Shown here piece after piece: positions 1-8,787 of a stretch of 11,051 nt of DNA. Source of the DNA: Deltaproteobacteria bacterium (GTDB lineage Bacteria > SAR324 > NAC60-12); assembly GCA_002730365.1 (NCBI GenBank), contig PBZZ01000065.1, forward strand, positions 1 through 11,051, given 5' to 3'. The notes under the pieces are model-generated. The model saw only the letters and a list, made by a program, of their open reading frames with translations, was not told where the DNA came from and did no database searches. The position numbers and the translations under genes were made by a program. The first letter of the stretch is position 1. Each line of letters starts with the position of its first letter.

Positions 1-134
1 CTATTAAAAGCAAACCCCGAGTCTTAAAACACCCTGAAGTTCGCCTCGCCTCACATCGACTCTCAAAGAACTCACGATAACTCGCGAAAGCTTATGAGAA
101 TATAAAAGTGCTCCCGCTAAGTCAACAACAAAAA

Positions 135-1352
135 TCAGAAAATTTCAGATTCTCCAAAAGCCATCACATTCGCAATGGATGGAACATCTAGCAGCCAAAT
201 CAAAAGGCGCTCGATACCAAGTGCCATCCCACAACTTGGGGGCATCCCTTCCTCCAAAGAATCAAGAAATTGATGATCTAATGCCACATCTAATTTCCCG
301 ACTTGGTTCCGGTGGATTAATTCTATTTCAAAGCGTTTCCGCTGCTCATTTGGGTCTGTCAGTTCACCGAAGCCATTGGCGATTTCCATCCCCTGGACAT
401 AGCACTCCACTCTTTCGGCAAAGCCATTTGGATTGTGTTGCGCAAGGCTTGCCAGTTGAGGTGGCCAATCCGTCACCAAGCAAGGCCTTTCCCACCCAAG
501 GGTTTTCTCAAGCTCATCCCAAATTCTTCCGAAAATTACCAGAAATGACTCTTCATTGATTCTTTGCTGATTGATCCAATTCTTATGACCGTTTTTGTAG
601 AGCTTTTCGAGAAGATCCCCCGCTTGATCGTTAGGCCGTATCTCAAAATGCCAAAATTCCTGAAGAAGATCATTGACGGTTGTGAGTTTCCAATCACTTT
701 CCAACATTTTATGTTGCTTTGAATCAATCCATGATCTTGGAAGGTATCTAGTTAGTTCTTGAAGATCTTGACACAATCGCTGCCAATTCTCTCCAACACG
801 ATACCATTCGAGCATCGTAAACTCAGGGTTGTGCCAGTAACCTACTTCCTTTCCTCTGTAGCAGGCATTGATTTGGTAAATCTTTTCAAATCCGCCAACC
901 AACATACGTTTCATTTGAAATTCTGGTGAGGTTATCAGGTATCCCTGATCACATTGAATTAGATCAAAATGCGCTTCCGGATTTGGTGCTTTAACTCTTG
1001 CTGGAGTTTGAACTTCAAGAAAACCCTGCTGATCAAACCAATCTCTAGTACTACGTAGGATATGGTGTCTTGCTTTCAGACAATGAAAGCGTGAGGGAGA
1101 TTGATTGAGTTTGCGCCAGCGGAGTGCATCACCATTGGCTTTCAGACCTTCTGGAGCCGTATAGATAACCTTTTCCAGAATGACATTACCCAGACTGTAT
1201 TGAAATCGAACCAGGGCACCTTCGGTAATCTTTAAATTCTGATCGGCTTTTAGAGAGAACTGTTGCTCCTGCCATAGGAAGTGGAACTCTTCCCTAGATT
1301 CATCAAATCCTAGACAGCGAGCAATGAAGGTGGAAGGAAATTCTTGGAGCAT
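135..1352 (-). CDS. epmA: EF-P--lysine ligase EpmA/GenX-like (class II LysRS paralogue) with an N-terminal extension
   Basis: The family attaches (R)-beta-lysine to the tip lysine of elongation factor P, using a lysyl-adenylate made by a LysRS-like catalytic core. The 405-residue product shows the class II synthetase motifs: motif 1 (GFLEVQTP, 110-117), the SPEFQMKR segment (142-149), motif 2 with HNPEFTMLEWYR (174-185), and motif 3 (GMALGIERLL, 375-384). E. coli EpmA is about 325 residues and starts close to the helix before motif 1. Here about 75-85 extra residues, strand-rich in appearance, precede it; they could be a reduced OB-like domain, which canonical EpmA lacks. The ATG is forced, since an in-frame TGA lies three codons upstream. 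The gene is last in a minus-strand run with efp, 79 bases after the large cyclase-like gene, and ends in TGA. The gene pairing supports EpmA over a true LysRS, which is longer. No epmB is visible. Confidence 0.85.
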   Translation of the reverse strand: MLQEFPSTFIARCLGFDESREEFHFLWQEQQFSLKADQNLKITEGALVRFQYSLGNVILEKVIYTAPEGLKANGDALRWRKLNQSPSRFHCLKARHHILRSTRDWFDQQGFLEVQTPARVKAPNPEAHFDLIQCDQGYLITSPEFQMKRMLVGGFEKIYQINACYRGKEVGYWHNPEFTMLEWYRVGENWQRLCQDLQELTRYLPRSWIDSKQHKMLESDWKLTTVNDLLQEFWHFEIRPNDQAGDLLEKLYKNGHKNWINQQRINEESFLVIFGRIWDELEKTLGWERPCLVTDWPPQLASLAQHNPNGFAERVECYVQGMEIANGFGELTDPNEQRKRFEIELIHRNQVGKLDVALDHQFLDSLEEGMPPSCGMALGIERLLIWLLDVPSIANVMAFGESEIF

Positions 1353-1431
1353 GCTGACTCAACACCAGCAAATTCGAAAATTCACTCAATCACGAAGTAG
1401 ATAACCAAGAACGACGAAGCTTGATAAAAAA

Positions 1432-4400
1432 TTACTCATGATTTTGCTGATATTCAGTAATGGCTTGCTTCCCAAGTTCATCGAAGTCCTTGATCAACGC
1501 AAACTTTGCATCATCAGCAGGTTCTTTCCAGACATGTTCTGGCTTCCAAAGGGTCTCAGCGATACCGTTTAGGTAAATTCGTTGATACTTGGGAGTAACG
1601 TTTAAGTTGAAGCTACCAGGATTGACCCAAATCTTCAGTTTTGGAGGCTGCTCTTCTGACATCGGAAGATTCAGTTTGTTGAATGCTTCCCAATAGAGCT
1701 TTCTTGAAGGCAGGCTATTAAACCTTTGATAGAAGGTGTGCATTGGTTGGTTCTTTGTGCTGGCAAGTCCTGGATCCTTGTCGATGGTGGGTGTTTTGTT
1801 CAAATCAAATGTGAAAACAAACTGTTCATCAAAATTCGTTCTGACTATGGCTGCGCATCCTAGCGGACGATCCACGTTGCAGACAATCATCACATCGTAG
1901 AGATAGTAGATATTTTCTAAAAGCTCATTTGAGCTCACCCGAATTGGTTTACAAAAACCCTTGATATCGCCAGCAAGATTTTGAAGATCATCTGCCGTTA
2001 CAGGATTGGAAGCCACAACGCTTCTTGAAGAAACTGCGTTTTTCTGAAAGGAGGTCATTGCCCGAGCATCGAAGCCGATGTACTTACTGAAAACGCTGCG
2101 AGTCACACCCTCTACTAGGTTGGATTGAAACATTTCAAGTTGATTGCCGCCACTACCACCGGCTTTTTTAGAGATCATCGCTTTGAATTTCCACTTCTCT
2201 TTCTTGGGCTCGAACTCTAAAAGAATCACGTTTCTGGGAATACAGAGCGATTTGGAGATTGGAAGGGGCACCTGAAAGGGACGACGATTGAAATTCTTTT
2301 CAAAGTGGTACTTGAAGATGACATTTTCCAAGGGGTCTCCAGCGAGTGGGACCCTGGACTGGAAGATAATTTTTTCAACGACCTCTTTGTTGAGTTCAGC
2401 CTGCAGCTTCTCGCCATAGTGTTTGGTGATGGAGGCTGATAGCTCGCCAACTTTCCGACGATCATCCTGAATTTGAGCAATTTGACGTTTCTCAATGACA
2501 TTCAGTTCAGCATCCGTTTGCGCTTTGTCCACGACGGACATGTCGACGATCAACATCCGATCCATTAATTTGTCTAGAGGCTTCGTTAGGATCTTCTCAA
2601 CACGCTCTTTTTCCTCATTGTTCTTGGTTACCTGTGAGATGTATTGGCTCATTCGGTTGATGGTATTTTGATTACCAATCTGAATCAGCCTACGCTCCGT
2701 GTTCTTCATACTATTGAGGAAAAGTTTCTTTAGAACAGTTTCCTTCTCTTGAGCTACATCATCTCGGCCTTGGGAGAACTTCATCAAATCAATCCGAGGT
2801 CCCTCTTCAGCATAGAATTTCGTGTAGAAACGATGTACTGCCTTAAAACGCCAGGATGAATTCTTATCAAGATAAATAGGCTCTCCAGTGGTTGTGTCCA
2901 AGTCAATGACATCCGAAGCACGAATATGCTGGGCAAAGCAGAAAAGCATCTCTTTTTGCACTTCGGGGTCTTCGAAACGCATCAGCATCTCGGTAAACTT
3001 GATCCACCAAGGATCTCGGACAAGCTGTGGAAATTCCTCTTCCATACTCTTGATGATATCGACGTAAGGGCCTGTCATCTCTCTCTTGATGAAGGCTCTA
3101 TCGTTCGGAAAGATCAAGAGTTTGGTCAGGCTGGTCAGCTCCGGAGTATCCTCATCACAGGTGAGCATTTCAATCCACCAAGTGTTCAAGAGAGCCTTTG
3201 GGAGATTCCGATGGCTGATCTTCTCACTTTCCCTTAAAAAAATTGGGATGACGTAGGTTAGGAAAACTTCTCGGGAGGGCGCATAGTCTCCCCAGTTTGG
3301 CAGATTCCTTAGTTTGAATGTTTCCTGATTTTCAGCAGCGGCTCTCGGATCTGGCTCTTCGTCTCCTTCCTGCTCACGATATTGAGTCACTTCCCAATCA
3401 GGGAAAACTCCAATATTCGAAAGAATTTTGACTTCTTCAGGTAATGAAAAAGGCATCGGAGACAAGCCGCACAACAACGTTGCAGGATTCAGCAGTAAGT
3501 CATTGAGCATGTTTGAATAGGCCATACTACCTTCTGGCGATACCAAGAACGGCGTATGTTGGCCTGCCCGCTGTTTGCGAAGAATATTTACAAAGTAGTG
3601 TGCTTCCTGAGCGGGATATTTTGCTAGTTCGTATTCTTCAGCGAAGTAGATCTTGCGGGAAGTGCCTGGTTCGTACTGTGCCTCATTGCGAATTGCTTCC
3701 TGTTCCACCCGCACGTTGACTAAATCTACCATCCTATCCAAAAACCCTTTTCGAGCCTGATCTTGAAGCGGAATGGATTGAATCACTTCCAACATCTGCT
3801 GATCCAGTCCTACCTGCTGTCCAACATCTGTATGCCACTCATCGGCTTCCCTAGCAACTTCCCAGCGATAGCTCTCAGAGACATGTTCCAAGAATTGTTG
3901 AACTACCTTTCCGCGGGAAGGATTCTTCTTCAAGTGCTCCATCAGCACCTGACGCTGTTGAGCAGGGGGAAATTTGGCAGGCTCCACACTAGCTGCTTTT
4001 GCAGGCTCTTCCAGTAACTTCATCACAACTCGTTGGCCCAATACACGGTCGCGATAGAAAATGATCAACCTCCCTAGGGCGGCATTGGCATCCATGGAGG
4101 TAACAGAATTCGGGAAGCAGCTCCCCTGAAGTTTTCGAGCTGGAATATTTTTGAGGAACGGAAAGAAGAGAATCAATGCGTTCCGGAACATGTCCCCTTC
4201 TGGCAGCTTGCGCAAAACAAGCGGTATTTGGGACCAAAAGAACTGCATCTGCTTGCCTGGCTCCATCTTACTGATCAAAGCCCGACAGGTTTTGCGCATT
4301 AATAGTGTGTAGGTACTTGGAAAAATGATGTCGATGATTTTTTGTTGTTCTGAACTGAGAGCTTCACCGTGCTCTTCGATCATCTGATCTTTGACTTTTT

Positions 4401-5271
4401 GCTTTAACTGTTCTCGCTTTTCCTCGGGAAATTGAAGGAGGTAGCGATCATAAGCAGCACTGATGATCTTGAAGGCCAAGGCGATGAAGAAATCAGCATC
4501 GGTCCAATTGTGTTCGTAGCGAGGTTCAGTCCCAAAAATCACCTGTGCATCCACGTCAGAATCCGGCTTGTGACCAATCCCACCAAGGCTACCAATCGTA
4601 CTGAGTGTTTGTACAATCGGCTTCTCACTTTTCCCAAAATCGTTGACCAGTTCTCCAAACTGCTCTTGCAAATGAGCCATCCAGTTGCCTTCCCCCTCAC
4701 GCTTCGAAAACTCTGGCAACCACCGATCGACTCCATCAATCCCATGCATCGCATTCTCGCAAAACACATGATAGCGATCGCGATGCATCATTGGCTTCCC
4801 AGTCTCTGGATCAACTCCCTTCTTGTAAGTAATGTCGAGATTAGGTTGCTCTGACGGATTGATATCAAAAACAAAAATACTTTCGTACACTACCTGACGC
4901 ATACCTTCATCGGCCACTTCGATCAGGCTCTGCATCCGAGCTCGGTTGAGCTTACCCATTTGGTCAAACTCATTCTGGGATTGCTCCTTCCACTCCTCTA
5001 TCTTCTCGTCAGAAAACGTCTCACGGATGCTTTCCAACAGACTACTGCCCTGAAGGCCTTTAACAATAGTCTTCATGCGTTTTTCGAGGTCACCCGTTTT
5101 TGGGTTACAGGGGACTTCCTGATAGAGTTCCATCAGAAGTTTGACTTGTCCTGCTGCAACCGGGGAAAGTGAGTCCTCGCCCGGCTTAGTATCGCCTTTT
5201 TTCTGCGAAGCGTCTGGGGAACCATCTTTTTTGCCCAGGATAATGTCCCTGAACTTCAGCATGCTTTTCAT
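1432..5271 (-). CDS. Very large protein with class I adenylate cyclase-like nucleotidyltransferase motif
   Basis: This is a 1279-residue soluble protein with no signal peptide or membrane segment. The only recognisable signature is at residues 222-246: GSLGG (227-231) followed by DSDVD (237-241). This is the GS-x(n)-D-x-D pattern of the polymerase-beta nucleotidyltransferase fold, in a context resembling class I adenylate cyclases (Gly-Ser then SDLD). The role may therefore be cAMP synthesis or another nucleotidyl transfer; this is inference. Class I cyclases are about 850 residues, so roughly 400 residues are unexplained. Residues about 850-970 are charged and helical, possibly coiled coil. 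The C-terminal third is mixed and includes a Gly-rich turn (AGGSGGN). Seven bases separate its ATG from the efp stop, and the likely Shine-Dalgarno (TAAGG, 5 bases before the ATG) includes that TAA, which suggests translational coupling. It lies between EF-P and its modifier gene. It could also be an unrelated nucleotidyltransferase. Confidence 0.6.
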   Translation of the reverse strand: MKSMLKFRDIILGKKDGSPDASQKKGDTKPGEDSLSPVAAGQVKLLMELYQEVPCNPKTGDLEKRMKTIVKGLQGSSLLESIRETFSDEKIEEWKEQSQNEFDQMGKLNRARMQSLIEVADEGMRQVVYESIFVFDINPSEQPNLDITYKKGVDPETGKPMMHRDRYHVFCENAMHGIDGVDRWLPEFSKREGEGNWMAHLQEQFGELVNDFGKSEKPIVQTLSTIGSLGGIGHKPDSDVDAQVIFGTEPRYEHNWTDADFFIALAFKIISAAYDRYLLQFPEEKREQLKQKVKDQMIEEHGEALSSEQQKIIDIIFPSTYTLLMRKTCRALISKMEPGKQMQFFWSQIPLVLRKLPEGDMFRNALILFFPFLKNIPARKLQGSCFPNSVTSMDANAALGRLIIFYRDRVLGQRVVMKLLEEPAKAASVEPAKFPPAQQRQVLMEHLKKNPSRGKVVQQFLEHVSESYRWEVAREADEWHTDVGQQVGLDQQMLEVIQSIPLQDQARKGFLDRMVDLVNVRVEQEAIRNEAQYEPGTSRKIYFAEEYELAKYPAQEAHYFVNILRKQRAGQHTPFLVSPEGSMAYSNMLNDLLLNPATLLCGLSPMPFSLPEEVKILSNIGVFPDWEVTQYREQEGDEEPDPRAAAENQETFKLRNLPNWGDYAPSREVFLTYVIPIFLRESEKISHRNLPKALLNTWWIEMLTCDEDTPELTSLTKLLIFPNDRAFIKREMTGPYVDIIKSMEEEFPQLVRDPWWIKFTEMLMRFEDPEVQKEMLFCFAQHIRASDVIDLDTTTGEPIYLDKNSSWRFKAVHRFYTKFYAEEGPRIDLMKFSQGRDDVAQEKETVLKKLFLNSMKNTERRLIQIGNQNTINRMSQYISQVTKNNEEKERVEKILTKPLDKLMDRMLIVDMSVVDKAQTDAELNVIEKRQIAQIQDDRRKVGELSASITKHYGEKLQAELNKEVVEKIIFQSRVPLAGDPLENVIFKYHFEKNFNRRPFQVPLPISKSLCIPRNVILLEFEPKKEKWKFKAMISKKAGGSGGNQLEMFQSNLVEGVTRSVFSKYIGFDARAMTSFQKNAVSSRSVVASNPVTADDLQNLAGDIKGFCKPIRVSSNELLENIYYLYDVMIVCNVDRPLGCAAIVRTNFDEQFVFTFDLNKTPTIDKDPGLASTKNQPMHTFYQRFNSLPSRKLYWEAFNKLNLPMSEEQPPKLKIWVNPGSFNLNVTPKYQRIYLNGIAETLWKPEHVWKEPADDAKFALIKDFDELGKQAITEYQQNHE

Positions 5272-5278
5272 AGTGGCC

Positions 5279-5848
5279 TTAAGCTTTAACGCGCTCTACG
5301 TATTCGCCTGTTCGAGTATCAATTTTCAACAACTCTCCCTCAGAAACAAACATTGGTGCATTAACGGTATAACCTGTGGAAACCACAACAGGCTTGGATG
5401 CGCCCGTAACCGTATTGCCTTTTTCTCCGGGAGGAGCTTCAACAACTTCTAGAACTACAAAATTAGGAAGAGTGATGCCGATCGGTCGTTCACGAAAGAA
5501 AGCTACGTTCACTTCCATGTTGTCAACCAAGTAGTTTGTAGCATCTCCGACGAGATCCGCATCCAGAGCGACTTGCTCGTAACTACTGTTGTCCATAAAG
5601 TGGAATTCCTCATCACCTTCATCTCGATAGAGAAACTGCATGGTCCGATCCTGAGTATCGGCAGGCTTTAGTTTTTCCCCCGTCTTAAAGGTTCGATCCA
5701 ATACCGAGCCATTGATTAGATTTCGAATTCGAGTCCTCGTAAATGCATTTCCTTTACCCGGCTTCACAAACTGAAATTCGATGATGGCGTAGGGTTCGCT
5801 ATCCAACTCTATTCGCAATCCTTTGCGGATATCAGCAGTTTCGTACAC
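5279..5848 (-). CDS. efp: Elongation factor P
   Basis: EF-P binds between the P and E sites of the ribosome and relieves stalling at consecutive prolines. The 189-residue product is of family length and matches throughout: an N-terminal KOW-like domain with VKPGKGNAF (28-36), a central OB domain with the HFMDN segment, and a C-terminal OB domain with PNFV, then FVSEGELLKIDTRTGEYVERVK. K32 in the PGKG loop corresponds to E. coli K34, the residue beta-lysylated by EpmA, and an epmA-like gene lies in the same run. The start is GTG (Val codon read as Met): an in-frame TGA seven codons upstream leaves no in-frame ATG, and a weak AAAGAAG Shine-Dalgarno lies just before it. It is the first gene of the minus-strand run and reads into the large cyclase-like gene after seven bases. 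Confidence 0.95.
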   Translation of the reverse strand: MYETADIRKGLRIELDSEPYAIIEFQFVKPGKGNAFTRTRIRNLINGSVLDRTFKTGEKLKPADTQDRTMQFLYRDEGDEEFHFMDNSSYEQVALDADLVGDATNYLVDNMEVNVAFFRERPIGITLPNFVVLEVVEAPPGEKGNTVTGASKPVVVSTGYTVNAPMFVSEGELLKIDTRTGEYVERVKA

Positions 5849-5865
5849 AGTCTTCTTTACGTGAG

Positions 5866-5894
5866 ATCATATTGATTTTTGATTCCAATGTCTT
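5866..5894 (-). promoter_or_regulatory. Candidate sigma-70 promoter for efp
   Basis: Read on the minus strand, AAGACA (5889-5894) and TATGAT (5866-5871) are separated by 17 bases. The -10 matches TATAAT at five of six positions and the -35 matches TTGACA at four. It would give a very short leader before the GTG start at 5848. The call rests on by-eye pattern matching only. The rest of the divergent gap (5849-6028) is AT-rich. A weaker plus-strand pair, TTGTTT (5928-5933) and TATTCT (5951-5956) with a 17-base spacer, could serve the carboxylase gene. Confidence 0.35.
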
Positions 5895-6028
5895 GATGTT
5901 GGGGTGTAGAACCTAAAGGCAAATACCTTGTTTCCTAGCACAAATCTCTCTATTCTGCCCCAGAATTTTTCTAAATTGAATCATTTTTAAAAACTTTTTG
6001 TTCAATTCCTTCTGGTTTCTGAATTCCC

Positions 6029-8785
6029 ATGAAAGCACTTTCGTTCAATCCTGCAAGCCCGTGGCAACAGCAATTTTGTTTTAAGGGCGTAAAGTGCCTC
6101 ATCATCTGCCGCGGCCCCATTCGCCTTGAAGTCATGCAAGTCTTGGAGGAACTGGATGCACGATACGGCATTCTCCTTTCTGAAAAAGACAGTATCACGT
6201 ATCCCCAGACTCTTGCTCCTGAGCTGCGTTTCCTCACCAATCGTCATGAGCAGGTCCACCATATCCCTGATTATGTTGGTTCGTCACGAGAGGAGCGACA
6301 ACAATGCATTGATAAAATTCTTCGTCTCTGCAAACACCATAACTACACCCACCTCTTTGCAGGCTATGGTTTCATGGCTGAGGACGGCGACTTCGTAAGG
6401 CAAATCGAAGAAGCAAATATTTGCTTTGTTGGCCCCAGTGCAAAGGTGATTCAGCAGGCAGGTTCCAAAGATGAAGCCAAGCAATTGGCTCGTAAGCTAA
6501 ACGTATCGGTAACTCCAGGTGAAGATCTAATTACTGCGCGTACTCTTCTAAAAAAAGCTGCAGGCAAGGACCCTTCTCAATTTCTTAAACGCCTGATTGA
6601 TCAACATCAACTGCCTGTACCAACAGATTGGCATCTCAATTCAGAAATAATGGATCAAGCTGAGCAAGTTCTTCAGGCTTCCTACAAGCGCCAGATTGAT
6701 CTGTTCAGCATAGAAGAACTGCAGGCAGAAACTCTCATCTGTTGCAATGAGATCTGGGCAAAAAACCCAGGCAGGCGGCTACGCTTTAAGCATATTGGCG
6801 GGGGCGGTGGAAAGGGTCAACGGGTTATTCAAAGTGAAGCAGAGATTGAAGCCGCCGTAAAGGCTGTTCTGATTGAATCCCGAGTGATTAGTCCGGGTGA
6901 CAACAAGACCTTCCTGATCGAGATGAACATTGAAGATACTCGCCACAACGAAGTCCAGTTACTTGGTAATGGCCAGTGGTGCATAGAGTTAGGCGGTCGT
7001 GACTGTTCTCTACAGATGCACGAACAAAAATTAGTTGAACTTTCACTTACCGAAGAGTTGCTTGAGCAAACTACTGCTGAATATTTTGAGGCTGGCAAAA
7101 ATCTTCAAGCAGAAGTACTCAAGCAAGACCTAATTGTACTCCGTGAGATGTGTAAGCAAGCTCAGGACTTCGGATCGGCTCTAGGGCTAGATAACGTATC
7201 TACCTTTGAGTGCATTGTTGAAGAAGACCAACACTACTTCATGGAGGTAAACACCCGAATTCAGGTCGAACATCGGGTCACAGAGATGGGTTACAGGCTG
7301 GAATTTACTAATCCCAATAAACCTGACGACAACTTCCTTGTAGATTCACTGGTTGCTGCAATGTTCCTGGTTGCCTGCTACGGGCAAATGCTCCCTAAAC
7401 CACAACGTCAACTCCGGAATCTTTCTGGGATGGAGGTGCGAATCAACGCTACGAATCAAGGGTTACAGCCTCATGCTGGGGGAGTTTTACGCTCTTGGTC
7501 GATACCAATTGAAGGGGAGCTACGAGACGACCAAGGGATTGGATTACGGAATCCCGATACAGGTTTATTCCAACCTTACCATCTTGCTGGTGCCTACGAT
7601 TCTAATGTAGCTCTGTCTGTCACATGGGGTAGGACGCGTCTAGAAAATCTTGAACAAATGGCTCGTGTTCTCAGAGAAATGGAAGTACGGGGAACAGATC
7701 TACAACTCAATCTGTCGTTTCATTATGGGCTTCTATATTGGATGTTAGGTGTGGATTCAATGGTGAAGCCAAACACGCGTTTTGTGGAGTCCTACCTTGC
7801 GCTCTGTGGCAAGCTGAGTCTGAGTGCAAAAGATGTCGACTTAGAGTTCGCTTGGCAGCATTTGAGTAGATCGATCAAGGAGCTTGGCCCAGAGGCTCTG
7901 AGAGCATTAGAAAGAAAAAAAACGCTGCTGCTAAGACCATTGAGGCGCTTGCTGAGTATGCCACATCTTCTCGCCGGATGGCTTGCTAAACGTCAAAAGC
8001 CTCGATGGGAAATTCAGGATCAGCAGATTCAGTGGTGTCAGAACCCGATTCATGTCCTGCGCGAGCTTTATCGTTACCTACATTGGGAGAAAAGAAGTGG
8101 GCTACCTCCCAGTGAAATTATCTGGGAGGATGATCATCTGTTACTCGAAGAAGGAATCCAGTTTTATACAGATTTAGGAAATCGCTTGGGTTATCCCGAA
8201 TGGGACGCATTGCAGAAAATCCTTGAAAAAGAAGCTCCTGTCGGATTTGACGACGAACTCTGGTCAGACGTACGAGCAGCGCATGCTGGTTTTCAAGTCG
8301 GCTTGGTTCCTTTGCTGAGTATTCCCATCTCACTGGGAATCAGCAGCGGATATTTTGATTGGGGCTGCAATGAAGAACTGGTTCCAGTCATTCCACAGGA
8401 GTTTCAGAATACCGAAAAGATCAAGCAATACTCACAGGCACTCGCACCTCCGCCGCCTTCTCATAGCAATGAGGTACGAAGTTGGACAGGAGGAACCTTC
8501 TATGCTTGTGAAACACCCAGCAGTCTACCCTACGTAGAGGCTGGGCAACATGTGGAGCAAAACGACGTGCTTGGACTGTTAGAGGTGATGAAGATGTTCA
8601 ATCCAATTAGGGCAGAATTTCCGGGAACGGTACGGCAGGTTTGTGTAGATTCTTTCGGAGGCACTCTGGTTTCAAGGGGACAACTGCTCTTCCTCATCGA
8701 GCCTGATCACCCAATTGTAGAAGAGGACGCAACGATGTTGGCAAAATATTGTCAGGAGATCACACTCAGTCTTCTCGCTCTTTGA
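6029..8785 (+). CDS. Fused biotin carboxylase - biotin carboxyl carrier protein (acyl-CoA/acetyl-CoA carboxylase type)
   Basis: It probably carboxylates its own biotin with ATP and bicarbonate and hands the carboxyl group to a separate carboxyltransferase, which is not in this window. The substrate cannot be told from sequence. Order in the 918-residue product: N-terminal Rossmann-like domain (from about 21; AGYGF at 111-115), ATP-grasp Gly-rich loop (IGGGGGKG, 256-263), GGRDCSLQ then K334, catalytic cluster E394, E406, N408, R410 in MEVNTRIQVEH, the biotin carboxylase C-domain (MEVRINA), a helix-rich linker (about 570-790), a proline run, and a biotinyl domain with EVMKMF (biotin on K855). 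Between the K148 region and the Gly loop there are about 70-90 residues more than in AccC. The ATG is the first possible start, since an in-frame TGA lies nine bases upstream; no clear Shine-Dalgarno is seen. It is divergent from efp. A prepilin-like frame begins two bases past its TGA. Confidence 0.9.
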   Translation: MKALSFNPASPWQQQFCFKGVKCLIICRGPIRLEVMQVLEELDARYGILLSEKDSITYPQTLAPELRFLTNRHEQVHHIPDYVGSSREERQQCIDKILRLCKHHNYTHLFAGYGFMAEDGDFVRQIEEANICFVGPSAKVIQQAGSKDEAKQLARKLNVSVTPGEDLITARTLLKKAAGKDPSQFLKRLIDQHQLPVPTDWHLNSEIMDQAEQVLQASYKRQIDLFSIEELQAETLICCNEIWAKNPGRRLRFKHIGGGGGKGQRVIQSEAEIEAAVKAVLIESRVISPGDNKTFLIEMNIEDTRHNEVQLLGNGQWCIELGGRDCSLQMHEQKLVELSLTEELLEQTTAEYFEAGKNLQAEVLKQDLIVLREMCKQAQDFGSALGLDNVSTFECIVEEDQHYFMEVNTRIQVEHRVTEMGYRLEFTNPNKPDDNFLVDSLVAAMFLVACYGQMLPKPQRQLRNLSGMEVRINATNQGLQPHAGGVLRSWSIPIEGELRDDQGIGLRNPDTGLFQPYHLAGAYDSNVALSVTWGRTRLENLEQMARVLREMEVRGTDLQLNLSFHYGLLYWMLGVDSMVKPNTRFVESYLALCGKLSLSAKDVDLEFAWQHLSRSIKELGPEALRALERKKTLLLRPLRRLLSMPHLLAGWLAKRQKPRWEIQDQQIQWCQNPIHVLRELYRYLHWEKRSGLPPSEIIWEDDHLLLEEGIQFYTDLGNRLGYPEWDALQKILEKEAPVGFDDELWSDVRAAHAGFQVGLVPLLSIPISLGISSGYFDWGCNEELVPVIPQEFQNTEKIKQYSQALAPPPPSHSNEVRSWTGGTFYACETPSSLPYVEAGQHVEQNDVLGLLEVMKMFNPIRAEFPGTVRQVCVDSFGGTLVSRGQLLFLIEPDHPIVEEDATMLAKYCQEITLSLLAL

Positions 8786-8787
8786 AG

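Noticed and set aside
1..134. Possible terminator of the efp-epmA run
   Set aside because: Only weak interrupted complementarity (around CTCACGATAA and TTATGAG, roughly 72-97) and no T-run on the minus strand; not supportable.
179..559. Plus-strand open frame of 126 residues
   Set aside because: It lies entirely antisense to the strongly supported EpmA catalytic region and has no recognisable motif.
4432..4854. Plus-strand open frame of 140 residues
   Set aside because: It is antisense to the nucleotidyltransferase motif region of the large gene and its translation looks unstructured and atypical.
5928..5956. Plus-strand promoter TTGTTT-17-TATTCT for the carboxylase gene
   Set aside because: The -35 matches consensus only in its first three bases and the region is AT-rich, so a chance match is likely; mentioned only as a weak option.
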